From Bufo bufo (Eukaryota > Chordata > Amphibia > Anura > Bufonidae): a stretch of 64,000 bases of DNA. Positions 1 to 10,716 of this stretch are shown here, piece after piece (position 1 is the first letter of the stretch; the number at the start of each line of letters is the position of its first letter). The notes beneath the pieces are model-generated. The model worked only from the letters and a program-made list of their open reading frames with translations. It ran no database searches and was not told the origin of the DNA. Position numbers and translations under genes: made by a program. The stretch is from positions 116,205,295 to 116,269,294 of the forward strand of contig NC_053397.1 in assembly GCF_905171765.1 (NCBI RefSeq), in the 5' to 3' direction.

Positions 1-237
1 CAGATGGCAGTGCAGGGGGCGTGGCCAGCACAATGACATCTGGTGTACAGTCACAGATCAGCTCTCTCAGGCTTGTGTACTAAACATCATCAGAGCAGGG
101 AGAGAAGCTGACATCACAGGTCATGAAATCTGAGAAAGGAGCCACTGCAGACGTTGTAAGTGTATGGTAAAGCCTTTACATTTGCCCAGTTAGAAACATA
201 CAAAGAACAAAAAAAATTACTCGGCCAAACCCTTTAA
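1..237. repeat. TTAA-type MITE, partial copy cut by window start
   Basis: This is the right-hand part of the same MITE family seen complete at 23,768-24,426. The shared text runs from the cagatggcag motif through the paired caggtcat and gaaatctgag motifs to the terminal actcgg...accctttaa end. There is no coding capacity. The other terminal repeat lies outside the window. Confidence 0.8.
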
Positions 238-544
238 ATACATACTTCTCTTGTATTGCTGTCTTTCAGTTTTATTCTGTTTAATGCAGATGAGAACAAC
301 TTATTTCTGTTACTCCTGTGATCAGTTTATCTAGTCATTTCTGTACATAAAGTAAGCAGAGACCTTGTAGCACTCAGTGGGTATTTTTGCTGGAGTAGGG
401 TTCCCACCCCTTTACCTTATTATTTCTTATGTTTTCTTATTTTCCTTAATTTTTATTTATTCCTTTGGACATTTTCTTTGTTTTCTTATTTTTCTATATG
501 CAATTATGTATACCAAATATCTGCTGTCATATTTATTGATATAG
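238..544. other. AT-rich stretch, nothing recognised
   Basis: AT-rich sequence with no credible coding frame. It may be the 5' part of the retroposon whose hammerhead-like segment starts near 563, but no boundary or target duplication was found. Confidence 0.4.
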
Positions 545-562
545 ATACCATTTTTATTTTAT

Positions 563-624
563 TTTGCTGCAGTCTGATGAAGGCACATAGTTGCCGAAAC
601 GTTACCTTGCCGCAGCAACCCACA
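563..624 (+). ncRNA. Hammerhead-ribozyme-like core in a retroposon
   Basis: The sequence carries the type I hammerhead boxes CTGATGA (about 573-579) and GAAAC (about 596-600). They are separated by a GGCA/TGCC stem II with a CATAGT loop. The flanks TTGCTGC and GCAGCAA form a perfect 7-bp stem I. Stem III is not convincing: the bases after GAAAC give at most a 2-bp stem with no loop, so activity as a single copy is doubtful. Downstream lies an ATAAA-type tail region, as in amphibian Penelope-like or retrozyme-like elements. The fold is seen in the sequence; the family link is inferred. Confidence 0.55.
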
Positions 625-700
625 TTGAACAAAATAAACAAGTTGCATCTGATACTGTCTAACTGGAGTCTTTGTACTTATTGTATATAAAGTAAGTAAC
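625..700 (+). repeat. 3' tail of the hammerhead-bearing retroposon
   Basis: Sequence running from the hammerhead-like core through an AAATAAAC motif to a TTGTATATAA tail. It resembles the 3' end of a short retroposon. The short reading frame crossing it (from 478) has no recognisable domain. Confidence 0.4.
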
Positions 701-1227
701 AGTCTGAGCTGAGTTTTAATCAAGTTTTACTCCCATGCTGTGATTGCATAATTTGCAGCAGCAGACAAACCTGTTTATAGTAAGTGTTAATTAGTTATAA
801 AAATCACATTTATTAACATGAAAATATATAAACCAGTATTTGAATTACCTGTCAGTTTCTGTATGAAGCTGTACTAAACAACTATAAAGCTGTTTTTCAG
901 CTTGCAGTGCCTCATTCAGTCTGCTTTTATTCACGGCGAGTTCTTCAAGAAACTTAAATATCTATGAGAGAGTATAAGAATAGTTAAGAATGAGTAGACA
1001 AAGTAAATGTAGGATATTGTCTGGGACCGCACTTGTGGACAGAAAAGACGTTCAGTGACCACTGTTGCAATCCCAGACCAGCTTCAATAGGAAGAAACAA
1101 GAGGGAGTTGGGCCATGCATGTCTGCGGATTTAATATTAAAGTCCATGTGAAAATAGTTAAAACCGGTAAGGGAGCTAGCATGCACAGCCATCTCTATGA
1201 AAATGCTCTTCTCTATTGTGGCTAGGT
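701..1227. other. No recognisable feature
   Basis: AT-rich non-coding sequence. No terminal repeats, long reading frame or RNA gene was recognised on either strand. Confidence 0.5.
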
Positions 1228-1620
1228 TTAAAGGGGCTGGCCAGTTTCCTATACTGATGCCCTATCAGCTGTTTGCAGAGAATGCAACGCTATGGGAGTG
1301 CTGTGTTCTCTTCACTGTTTTCCTGTTTGCCGTCTATATCAGAGCAGTGAGCGCATGTCATTGCAGCTCCTCGATCCCCATTCACTTCAATGGGAAGGAG
1401 CAGATGAAGTGTAACTGCTCCTTCCCATTGAAGTGAATAAAGACCTCTGTGATGTTGACGGCAAGCAGTTAAGCAGTGAGGAGAATGCAGCAATCGCATG
1501 AGCGCTGCGTCCACTTCAAACAGCGGGAGGTGCTGGGAGTCGGACCCCCGCCTATCTGATATTGATGACCTATCCTGAGAATAGGTCATCAATATAGGAA
1601 ACTGACCTACCGTTTTAACA
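1228..1620. repeat. MITE with about 33-bp imperfect inverted ends
   Basis: The ends are imperfect inverted repeats built around cagtttcctata and tataggaaactg. Just inside the right end is a short palindrome, gatgacctat...ataggtcatc, which recurs at 33,683-33,712 in a partial copy of the same family. It is non-coding; the 79- and 100-aa frames across it are shadows. Confidence 0.7.
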
Positions 1621-1832
1621 GTGTGATGGGAGTCATTAGACCAGTATTCAGATATTTATTCATGTTGCTTATATAGTGAACCTGTCACCATGAAAATGGA
1701 GTACAATATGCAGGCAGCATGTTATAGAGCAGGAGGAGAAAAGATAAATTTCTGATTGACCGCTATCTCTATATAATTATTCATGATTGTATTGTACAGG
1801 AGGCTCTCTGCTCTCATTGTCAGGATTGAAGA
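1621..1832. other. Probable fragment of a further MITE
   Basis: Contains a cctgtcacc motif like the terminal motifs of other TTAA-type MITEs in the window (for example 43,057). No second end was found. Confidence 0.3.
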
Positions 1833-3389
1833 TACACTGACAAGCAAAAGGGTAGCAATATTTTGAACTTTTGACTTTCAGACTCCATATCTCAACATCC
1901 ACTACAGCTTTGAACATGAACCATCATTTTATAGACAATCATCTTCGCTATCTAAAACATAAATTGCACTATTTAGCATATGATTAGTTATGCAGATTCT
2001 TGTCATGTAACTGCATTGTTACTGTTTTGCTCCTAAAATTCTAAATTTTTATTTTTATTATTTTGTTAGTATTTTGTAAATCCACCTTTGGCTTTCAACA
2101 TGGCCTGAATCCGTCTGGGTCTTCTCTTGATCAGATTCAAGCATGTCTCGACCAAAATCTGTTCCCAGGTCTCTTCTACAAGTTGCCAATGTTGGTGTAT
2201 CCTTGGGTACAAATACAGCTTTTGCTTTAACTCTGCCCACAAGTGTTCAATTGGGTTGAGGTCTGGGGACTGTGGAGACCAATCCAGCACCTCAACTTCA
2301 TTGTCATTGAACCATTTATTCATCACTCTCGACCTATGCTTCGGGTCGTTGTCCTGCTGGAACACTATGTCATTCTTTTCATACTCATAGTATTCGAGTA
2401 AATAATATCTTGTAGGATACTCACATATAGCTTAGCATTGAGACCACCATCGATCCTGGTCAAGTATCCAACTAGATATGGGATTGTTTCACAGCCAATG
2501 ATCAGGCTTCCTGGACCGAACTTGACAGTTCCTTCAATTTCTTGATCCATTAGCCCCCTTTTCCCTTGCTTCTTCCAGACCCATTTGCACCCATCAGAGC
2601 CCAGTCTATTGACTTTTGTCTCATCGCTCCACATCACACGTTTCCATTCTTCTATTTTCCACTGTTGGTACTTTTTTGCAAACTCGAGCCGACGTTTCTT
2701 ATGACGATATTAAAGTTGAGGCCTCTTCACCTTATTTTGAGGCCACCATTCAAGACCTATGTAACGCGCGTCGCACAGTGCTTGCATGTATGTCTGTGAT
2801 CTGACTATTATGAAGCATACGAGCCACCTCCAGTGTTGTGTTTGTCACGCCAGAAGTAATAGACCGCGTGATGAGCCGACTTGTTGTCTCCGATATTTTG
2901 CCTGGATGTCCACCCCTTGCCTTTGTAATGGATGGACGGACTTCATTTCGTGTTCTTCCAACTGTCATAGCACTCACATGATGTAGTTTGGCAATTTTGG
3001 CCCGAGATACTGCTAATGCTATCAATGAACTGGATGATGCTGTTTCTCTTTTCTTGGGAAATCTTCATGGCTGCTCCTGGATACAAAGAAGTGACATCAA
3101 CCTAATAACATACTGAGCTATTAGAGAATGTGAGAACAGGTTGTAATTTGTAGTATACAACAAGAAAAAGATTGATCCACCACCAGGAGCAAAACGGCAA
3201 CAGTGCAGTTACATGACAAGAATCTGCATAACTAATCATATTCTAAAAAGTTGCAAGTCTAATTTATGTATCAGATAGCTAAGATGATTGCCTATAAAAT
3301 GATGGTAGTCTTACACTCGAAGGTGTAGTGGATATCTAGCATGAAAGTCAAAAGTTCAAAACATTGTTACCCTTTTACTCGTCAGTGTA
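1833..3389 (-). mobile_element. Tc1-like DNA transposon (Tc1-A), degenerate
   Basis: Bounded by TA dinucleotides at 1,833-1,834 and 3,388-3,389. The terminal inverted repeats are about 200 bp, starting cactgacaag and ending ctcgtcagtg. The inner end of each arm repeats a related motif (gttactgttttgctcct near 2,017 and its partner near 3,185), the IR/DR layout of many vertebrate Tc1 elements. One broken minus-strand transposase gene fills the interior. The arms have many differences, so the copy is old. Confidence 0.9.
2066..3069 (-). pseudogene. Tc1-like transposase, frameshifted
   Basis: The gene reads on the minus strand in three frames. The N-terminal piece (3,069 to about 2,750) has the paired helix-turn-helix (KIAKLHHVSAMTVGR and ARMLHNSQITDIHASTVRRAL). 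The middle piece (2,637-2,365) has the first catalytic Asp in WSDETKVN. The C-terminal piece (2,365-2,066) has the second Asp in QQDNDPKH and the Glu in SPDLNPIEHLW, the DDE triad of Tc1/mariner. Frames change near 3,025, near 2,700 and near 2,365, so no full enzyme can be made. The start is the ATG at 3,069, followed by MKISQEKRNSII. Confidence 0.9.
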
Positions 3390-3972
3390 ACTCTGATCCT
3401 GGCAGTTTAACTCAAATGACCACTCGCAGCATCTGCATGGTCAGAGACAGAAAGGGAGCACGGTCTGTTCTCCGATGGTGATCCCATGATCACAATCGGA
3501 AGGTGTTAAGTAATTGGCATGGCAGCTTGGGGCCTTTTGGACTTGCCATGTCTCAGCCGCTAATACATCCTGATATCAATATAAATGATATTGATGTCTG
3601 CAGCAACCCAATCTATTAAAATCATATGCACAATCCAAATAAAAACAATGATAACATTTTAAAATTATTAATATAAAATTATAATATCCCAAAATGGTTT
3701 CAATAAAAACTTTGTTAAAATAAAGCTCATTTTACTTTTTTTAAGTCGTAAACATAACAAAACTAATTTTGTACCTCCATAATTGTACTCTCTTGCAAAA
3801 TGTAATTATCACACAGTGAAAACCGTAAAAACAAAACCCCACAAACATTTGGGAGCTGTGTTTTTTTTCAAACTGTCAACGCCAGAAATGTTTAGTTTAG
3901 TCAAATGACCTTATGTACCCAAATGGTCCTCATACGACTATGTCAACGGAAAAAACAAAAAAACACTGAGCC
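3390..3972. other. No recognisable feature
   Basis: AT-rich non-coding sequence between two mobile elements. No terminal repeats or coding frame were recognised. Confidence 0.5.
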
Positions 3973-4415
3973 TTAAAGGGGTTGTCTCACTTCAGCAAAT
4001 AGCATTTATTATGTAGAGGAAGTTAACCCAAGCCACTTACTAATGTATTGTTATTATCCATATTGCTTCCTTTCCACATTATACACTGCTCGTTTCCATG
4101 GTTACGACCACCCTGCAATCCATGAGTGGTGGCTGTGCCTGCAGACTATAAGAAAAAGCACTAGCCTATTTGCACTCCCATGGTCCCAGCCACCATAGAG
4201 GCTGAGGCTTTTTCCTATAGCATGCAAGCATGACCACCGTTGCTGGATTACAGGGTGGTGGTAACCATGAAAACGAGCAGTGTAAAATGTGATGGAAAAA
4301 TTAATCCAGTCAGCAAAGTAAGCAATATGGACAATCACAATACATTAGTAAGTGGCTTGTTTTAACTTCCTCTATATGATAAATGCTGTTTGCTGAAGAG
4401 AGAAGACCCATTTAA
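3973..4415. repeat. Foldback TTAA-type MITE
   Basis: Flanked by TTAA at 3,973-3,976 and 4,412-4,415. The ends carry aggggttgtc and gacccat, followed inward by cttcagcaaa and tttgctgaag. The two arms pair along almost the whole length: the accaccctgcaatcc arm near 4,108 matches ggattacagggtggt near 4,245. TTAA flanks suggest a piggyBac- or Kolobok-like transposase acting in trans. Confidence 0.75.
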
Positions 4416-4587
4416 AACTATAACAGACCTCACAGAGTGGTAGACCCACGGTGGTGATCATACTTATCTGGTCCCCGCTTGTATGGTTCGTACTCCATTG
4501 CTCCATGGTTGGCTCTTTATCTACTTGCTGCCGTGAAATCAACATCCTGTTAGCAAGTGGGCATGTCACAGCCAATCACCGACTGCA

Positions 4588-4595
4588 GTGGTGAC
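4588..4595. repeat. 8-bp target-site duplication of hAT-A, left copy
   Basis: GTGGTGAC sits directly outside the left terminal repeat and recurs exactly at 21,142-21,149. Eight-base duplications are typical of hAT transposons. Confidence 0.9.
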
Positions 4596-5040
4596 TAGAG
4601 ATGTCCAAGAACTATTCGCCAGCGAACATCGCTTGTTCGCGTTCGCTGCGGCGGGCGAACATATGCGATGTTCGGACCGCCCCCTATTTGTCATCATTGA
4701 GCAAACTTTGACCCTTTACATCACAGTCAGCAGACACATTCCAGCCAATCAGCAGCATACCCTCCCTCCCAGACCCTCCCACCTCCTGGACAGCATCCAT
4801 TTTAGATTCATTCGGAAGCTGCAATCTTAGTGAGAGGAGGGACAGTGTAGCTGCTTCTGATTTAATAGGGAAATCGATAGCTAGGCCAGTGTATTCAGTG
4901 TCCACTCCAGTCCTGAAAGACTCATCTGATCTCTGCTGTAAGGACAGCGTGCTGACATCCCCCCAAAAAGCCCTTTTTAGGGCTAGTACATCAGTCTGCT
5001 TTTTTTTTTCCCTCTGTAATCTAATTGCAGTTGCCTGCCA
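4596..5040 (+). promoter_or_regulatory. hAT-A 5' terminal and presumed promoter region
   Basis: Contains the terminal repeat, clustered gttcgc/cgaaca words at 4,615-4,675 and a CCAAT box near 4,745. No clear TATA box was found. hAT-C and hAT-D have a CCAAT box at a comparable place followed by a TATA box, so this is probably the transposase promoter. This is inference from position. Confidence 0.5.
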
Positions 5041-6210
5041 GCGTGTGTGTCAGGCAACTCATATCTGGTGTCACAGTAGCTTGCATTTAAAAAAACAAAA
5101 AACAATTTTGACTGTAATATAATAGCAGTTAGTTTTCTGCAAGCGTGTGTGTTAGGCCTACAGCGTCTACTCTGCCAACTTCTGCCAGTGCCACCAGTGC
5201 CACTCATATATCTGGTGTCACACACAGTAGCTTGCATTTAAAAAACAACAACACAATTTTGACTGTAATATAATAGCAGTTAGTTTTCTGCAAGCGTGTG
5301 TGTTAGGCCTACAGCATCTACTCTGCCAACTTCTGCCAGTGCCACCAGTGCCACTCATATCTGGTGTCACACACAGTAGCTTGCATTAAAAAAAAACTAA
5401 AAACTATTTTGACTGTAATTTAATAGCAGTTAGTTTTCTGCAAGCGTGTGTGTTAGGCCTACAGCGTCTACTCTGCCAACTTCTGCCAGTGCCACTCATA
5501 TATCTGGTGTCACACACAGTAGCTTGCATTTAAAAAAATAAAATAAAATTTTGACTGTAATATAATAGCAGTTAGTTTTCTGCAAGCGTGTGTGTTAGGC
5601 CTACAGCGTCTACTCTGCCAACTTCTGCCAGTTCCACTCATATATCTAGTGTCACACAGTAGCTTGCATTTAAAAAAAACAAAAAACAATTTTGACTGTA
5701 ATATAATAGCAGTTAGTTTTCTGCAAGAGTGTGTGTTAGGCCTACAGCGTCTACTCTGCCAACTTCTGCCAGTGCCACTCATATCTGGTGTCACACACAG
5801 TAGCTTGCATTTAAAAAAAAAACTACAATTTTGACTGTAATATAATAGCAGTTAGTTTTCTGCAAGCGTGTGTGTTAGGCCTACAGCGTCTACTCTGCCA
5901 ACTTCTGCCAGTGCCACCAGTGCCACTCATATCTGGTGTCACACACAGTAGCTTGCATTTAAAAAAAAAATAACACAATTTTGACTGTAATATAATAGCA
6001 GTTAGTTTTCTGCAAGCGTGTGTGTTACGCCTACAGCGTCTACTCTGCCAACTTCTGCCAGTGCCACTCATATATCTGGTGTCACACACAGTAGCTTGCA
6101 TTTAAAAAAAATAATAATAATTTGACTGTAATATAATAGCAGTTCGTTTTCTGCAAGTGTGTGTGTTAGGCCTACAGCATCTACTCTGCCAACTTCTGCC
6201 AGTTCCACTC
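5040..6210 (+). repeat. 141-150 bp tandem minisatellite in the hAT-A leader, left part
   Basis: About eight head-to-tail copies of a unit containing gtagcttgcattt, an A-run, tttgactgtaatataatagc, a gtgtgtgttaggcctac motif and ctctgccaacttctgcc. gtagcttgc recurs near 5,076, 5,228, 5,377, 5,518, 5,659, 5,800, 5,949 and 6,091. The array resumes at 17,490-17,745. Short frames here are artefacts of the repeat. Confidence 0.9.
6206..6210. repeat. 5-bp target duplication CACTC, left copy
   Basis: CACTC precedes the LTR element at 6,211 and recurs at 8,675-8,679. The minisatellite reads continuously across it when the element is removed. Confidence 0.85.
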
Positions 6211-7053
6211 TGTAACAGACCGTTTCAGCAGACAAGGGGTTAAAATCCGTTTAGGCGATAAGCCCCTTTCTGAGAGACAGGCACAGCTACTGCAGAACAC
6301 CAATGTCCCGAACTGGATACAAAGTAGCACTCCAAACTGGAACCTCACGAATAGCTGCTAGCAGACGAACAGGAATCAGCTTACACTTCTGGCAATCGGT
6401 CTTCTATCAGCATACAGTGAATCCCCCCAATAACGAGACAAGGCTCCGTGTTGAGGGTCAAGCAGTGGTCTGACTGTACTTCACGTACAGCCTCTTTTAT
6501 TCATAAACCACAAACATAGTACTGCCCACAGGGGTTTGAAATACAACCAATCAGTAATTTACAACACATACAATGTAACTACAGCAACCAATCATTCACG
6601 CCCCCAGAAGACCAGAATGAAGACTGTGACATAGGACAAATACAACATATCCCCACAATGCATCATGGTCTCCTCCTCTCTGTCCCGGAGAAAACCTGAG
6701 GAGCAATCCAATTATCTCTGAGGACAAAGGGAGATCGCCAATACACATGTGAGGACAACAGAACAGACATCACCCTTTAAACACACAATAGGACAATGGC
6801 ACAATAGAAACACACCCAGCATTTTCCTCCCAAGCTGACAAGTTACACTTAAATTGTTACAACTTTGTGAGTTTACATTGGCCATACATATAACTTACAT
6901 CAATTTAAACAGTATAATTTGGGGACAAACCTATCCAAAATTCACTTGAATAGGTTCAGGGGTTTAAAAGTTAGTATATGGCCCATAATCCAGGGGCAAG
7001 AGGCCAGCAGCCAGTCCTCTCCAAAACCCAGTGGCGAGGTTGGTTTCGCCACA
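6211..7053 (-). repeat. 3' LTR, 843 bp
   Basis: Its minus-strand start follows a polypurine tract and begins TGTGGCG; its end is GTTACA. The segment from about 6,838 to 7,053 is nearly identical to 8,455-8,674, with a 4-base insertion in the latter near 8,467. Confidence 0.85.
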
Positions 7054-7055
7054 CA

Positions 7056-7077
7056 TCTCCCCCCCCCCCCCCCAGGG
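7056..7077 (-). promoter_or_regulatory. Polypurine tract
   Basis: On the minus strand a long G run ending GAGATG lies directly before the 3' LTR start. This is the expected position of the plus-strand primer in reverse transcription and it fixes the element's orientation. Confidence 0.75.
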
Positions 7078-7304
7078 AAGACTAACCAGATACCTGACCT
7101 CACGCCGGTCGGTACCTGAGTTAGTCTGGCAGCCCACCCACAACCAAATACTGGACCTGTTGACTTTAGTAGCCTGTCTCTGTCCAGTGAGTCCACCAAG
7201 GTTATGTTGGAAGCTGGTACTCCCGGTCTCTGTGTTGCTCCCTGGCTTGGAGTGGAGGTTGCTTTGTGGGCAGGTATCAGCGGTACTCTGCCCTGGTGCC
7301 AGCG

Positions 7305-8455
7305 CTACCACGGAAGAAGCCTGGTTGGAGCCTGGTTGTTGGAGGGGAGACCGACTGTCTCTACCCCCTGTGCTGTAAGTGCAGAGACCACGGTCCCATC
7401 TGCACTGTTGTGGGGCTTGCTGTCTCCCCCTGGTGTGTTAAGCTGCCGCTGGGGAGAGGGGGTAACAAGCTCCTCTCCCATACATACTTCCGGCCGCTGG
7501 GGAGGGCGACCGACCGTCTCCGCTCCCAATACAGTGTCCTGTTGCTGGGGAAAGGAGACTGGGCTCTCTATTCCCTGCTGGACACTCTGCCGCTGGGGGA
7601 CAGGACCGACTGTCTCTGCCCCCTGTAACTCCGCCTGCCGCTGGGGAGGGAGGACGCTGCTCTCCTCTCCCTGCATTTCACACTGCCTTCCCGGCATATC
7701 ACTCTGCTGCTGGGGGGCAGGAACAACTACCTCTGCCCCCTGTACCTCAGCCTGCCGCTGGGGAGGGAGGACGCTGCTCTCCTCTCCCTGCACTTCACAC
7801 TGCCGCTGGGGAATGGAGACTGGGCTCCCAATTCCCTGCAGGACCGGTGGAGAGACCTCGGTCCCATCTCTACCGGCCACCTGGGGTCCTTCCCAGTAAC
7901 ACTCTACAATATCTGCCCAGCTGAATGGGTCTGGATCTGGGTCTGTCACCATCCCGTCCTGCTGAGCCTTCTCAATGGAGTGGAAGAGATCTCGGTAGTC
8001 CTGCTCCAGTTCCCACTCCAGGGTTGCTAGGTGAGCCAGGTCTTGCTCTACCTCATGGGGGTCATCCCACTCATGCCTAGCCTCCCTCTCATAGAAAATG
8101 TCCTGAAGTCTGGACTGTGCAGGGCTCCCGAAGTCAGGCTCTGCAAAGGACTCCCATAACAAGCCAGGACCATCAAACGCCTCTCCCTCTGGCTTGTCAT
8201 GTTCGGCTGTCCAGGGTATATACTGTGCCATATACCACCAAAGCGCCTGGTAGGCATCCTCCAGCCATAGCTCCTGCCATACCCGGTGCTCTAGATCCTT
8301 CACCCATTCCTCCAGGGGCTGCTCTCCCAGGAAGGGCATCCGAAGGGCCACTTGCTTCTGCAACCGCTGCTCTTCACTGGGGAGACTCTCACCCCGCTGG
8401 TATTGTACACTATCCAGGGCCTGGTACCAGATGCCTTTCCTTAATGCATCCCAGC
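7305..8455 (-). CDS. Unclassified LTR-element protein, 5' truncated
   Basis: One open frame on the minus strand. It stays open upstream of the TTG at 8,363 to the junction with the 5' LTR remnant at about 8,455, so the true start is missing. The N-terminal third is acidic and tryptophan-rich (KDLEHRVWQELWLEDAYQALWWYM). The C-terminal half is a degenerate repeat of about 20-30 residues built around PPQRQ-EVQGAE. I see no zinc knuckle, protease, RT or integrase motif. By position it could be a gag-like or accessory product, but I do not recognise a family. Confidence 0.5.
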
Positions 8456-8674
8456 CAGTTACACTTATTATAAATTGTTACAACTTTGTGAGTTTACATT
8501 GACCATACATATAACTTACATCAATTTAAACAGTATAACTTGGGGACAAACCTATCCAAAATTCACTTGAATAGGTTCAGGGGTTTAAAAGTTAGTATAT
8601 GGCCCATAATCCAGGGGCAAGAGGCCAGCAGCCAGTCCTCTCCAAAACCCAGTGGCGAGGTTGGTTTCGCCACA
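8455..8674 (-). repeat. 5' LTR remnant, about 220 bp
   Basis: Matches the first quarter of the full LTR at 6,211-7,053 (minus-strand orientation) and then stops, joining the internal reading frame. About 620 bp of LTR are absent. Confidence 0.85.
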
Positions 8675-8713
8675 CACTCATATATCTGGTGTCACACACA
8701 GTAGCTTGCATTT

Positions 8714-9152
8714 TGCTGTGCATTTTCATATGTATACAATATTATCTAATGACATTATAATCAAAATGAATGCTCATCTCATTGCCTTTAAGAATAAAGT
8801 CAGCCTGAACCAAAGTTCTATTATGTTGCTGAAGAAGCCAAGATGAGTTCATGGCAAGTTCAGTTTATATAAAATAATAATTGTGAACATAAATGGACAT
8901 TGTATTTAAAAGTTATTGCTAAAGATATGGGACCATCTGTAAGGAGTAAGTCAACTCCCTAAGACATGTCTGTCTGGAGGGAACAAGGTTACTTGATAAG
9001 GACTCATATCCTTGAGGCACACCTGCTGTATGAGGTTCAATTTATATATTCATAATTATATTATATATATATCTATGCATGGTATATTTAGTTTACAACA
9101 TATGTTAATAATTCATATAATGTGTTATCTATGTGTAACAATGTATCGATTT
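8714..9152. other. Unclassified AT-rich insertion in hAT-A, segment 1
   Basis: The minisatellite breaks at about 8,713 and resumes at about 17,490. Minus the Gypsy and Tc1 insertions, the intervening DNA is about 1.9 kb of AT-rich sequence in three segments (8,714-9,152, 14,425-15,264 and 16,820-17,480). No coding capacity or clear terminal repeats were found. Confidence 0.45.
9148..9152. repeat. Gypsy 5-bp target duplication GATTT, left copy
   Basis: GATTT at 9,148-9,152 and again at 14,420-14,424, directly outside the LTRs. Confidence 0.9.
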
Positions 9153-9608
9153 TGTCACGGAACCATGAACCAGACGTACAACAAGAGGTAAGTGAAAATA
9201 AGAAGGCTTTATTGAAAATAAAGCTGTAAAGCAAAAGTCCAAACGGATGGTGAAACCGAGCAGAGTCTTTGCGAAGCCAGAGGTCAGGAACCAGAAGGGT
9301 AGTCAGACGAAGCCAGGATCAGGAACCAGCAGGGTAGTCAGACGAAGCCAGGATCAGGAACCAGCAGGGTAGTCAGACGAAGCCAGGATCAGGAACCAGA
9401 AGCAGCAGCAGTCTTAGAAGCATGTGAACACAAGAGGACCAAGCAAGGAACTGAAGCCACAGACCTCCTATATATATGAGCTAGGCATCCAGCTCCTCCC
9501 AGGGGAAGGAGGAGCCGCAGGGTGGAAGGCTACAAGAAACCCAGGACCCAAGATGGCCGCCAGCACATGTCAAACGAAGGAGAGCAGCAAGCAGGTAAGA
9601 CCATGACA
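9153..9608 (-). repeat. Gypsy 3' LTR (456 bp)
   Basis: TG...CA bounded. It contains about three tandem copies of a roughly 32-bp unit around caggaaccagcagggtagtc (9,287-9,400). A minus-strand polypurine stretch (GAGGGGGAGG) abuts it at 9,609-9,625. Confidence 0.95.
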
Positions 9609-9619
9609 GTACCTCCCCC

Positions 9620-10684
9620 TCAAGGGCCCCTCCTCCGCGGAGCACAAAACGGTTTCTGAGGGAAGCGTGCGTGGAAGGCTCGGAGCAAGGCAGGAGCATG
9701 GACATCTGCGGAGGGAACCCAGGAACGCTCCTCTGGACCATAACCACGCCAATGGACCAAAAACTGCAACCGACCGCGGACCAGGCGTGAGTCCAGGATA
9801 TTGCTCACCTCATATTCCTCACGATTGCCCACTTGGACCGGACGAGGCCGAGGAACCGAGGAAGTGAAACGATTACACACCAGTGGCTTCAACAGGGAGA
9901 CATGAAACACGTTGGAGATCCGCATGCCAGGAGGAAGCGCAAGGGCATAGGCTACCGGGTTTACCCTGCGAAGCACTCGGAAGGGACCAACAAAGCGAGG
10001 CGCCAGCTTGGGAGTGGGCACTCGAAGGTTGAGGTTGCGGGTGGACAACCATACACGGTCTCCGACCTGGTAGGAAGGAGCAGGCGCTCGTCTGCGATCA
10101 GCCTGGAATCTCTGGCGCTGCGCAGAGACCTCAAGGGACTTCTGGATCTGTACCCAAGAAGCACGTAGGACGGAAAGGTGATCCTCCACAGCCGGAATAT
10201 CCTGGGGAGAGAATACCTCCGGTAACACGGCAGGTTGGAACCCATAATTGGCCATGAAGGGAGACGTCCCAGAGGAAGAGTTCACCGCCGTGTTCCTGGC
10301 AAACTCAGCCCAAGGCAGGAGGTCAACCCAATTGTCTTGGTGATCGGAGACATAGCAACGAAGGAATTGCTCCAAGGCCTGATTGGATCGTTCTGCGGCC
10401 CCATTGGACTGAGGGTGGTAGGCCGAGGAGAAGGAGAGATGAATCCCCAACTGGGAGCAAAAGGCGCGCCAGAACCTGGACACAAACTGACTCCCCCGAT
10501 CAGACACAATCTCCTTAGGCAAACCGTGCAACCGGAAGACCTCCCTGGCAAAAATCGTGGCCAACTCTTGTGCAGAGGGTAACTTCTTGAGAGGAACACA
10601 GTGGCACATTTTGGAAAACCGATCCACAATCATGAGAATGACCGTATGGCCTCGGGATGCAGGGAGGTCCACAATGAAATCCAT
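9620..10684 (-). pseudogene. Gypsy pol C-terminus: integrase core and chromodomain
   Basis: Second half of pol, in a different frame from the gag-pol frame upstream. It begins at the integrase core (MDFIVDLP, first Asp), continues with VSDRGSQF (second Asp) and NGAAERSNQ (catalytic Glu), then the GPF/Y-like region KLAPRFVGPF. It ends with a chromodomain (EEYEVSNILDSR...FLVHWRGYG...SWVP), which marks chromoviruses and may guide insertion to chromatin marks. It would be expressed only if joined to 10,717-13,950; the single-base shift near 10,735 breaks that. Confidence 0.92.
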
Positions 10685-10716
10685 CCCCAGGTGTGACCAT
10701 GGGCGCTCCCCTGTGG

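Larger units (their letters stand above)
6211..8674 (-). mobile_element. LTR retrotransposon with truncated 5' LTR
   Basis: A minus-strand LTR element inserted in the hAT-A minisatellite and flanked by CACTC duplications. The 3' LTR is full (6,211-7,053), starting TGTGGCG and ending GTTACA on the minus strand. The 5' LTR keeps only about 220 bp (8,455-8,674). It joins straight into an internal frame, so the 3' part of the LTR and the primer-binding site are missing. No protease, RT or integrase is present. The internal region holds one unclassified reading frame and a polypurine tract. Confidence 0.85.

Noticed and set aside
5040..6210. Regular repeats resembling a CRISPR array
   Set aside because: Units of 141-150 bp are conserved along their whole length with no variable spacers. 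The context is a vertebrate transposon. The same applies to the arrays at 44,330, 47,985 and 57,490.
7204..7899. 231-aa plus-strand frame
   Set aside because: It is the shadow of the minus-strand LTR-element protein (7,305-8,455) and reflects that protein's repeats.
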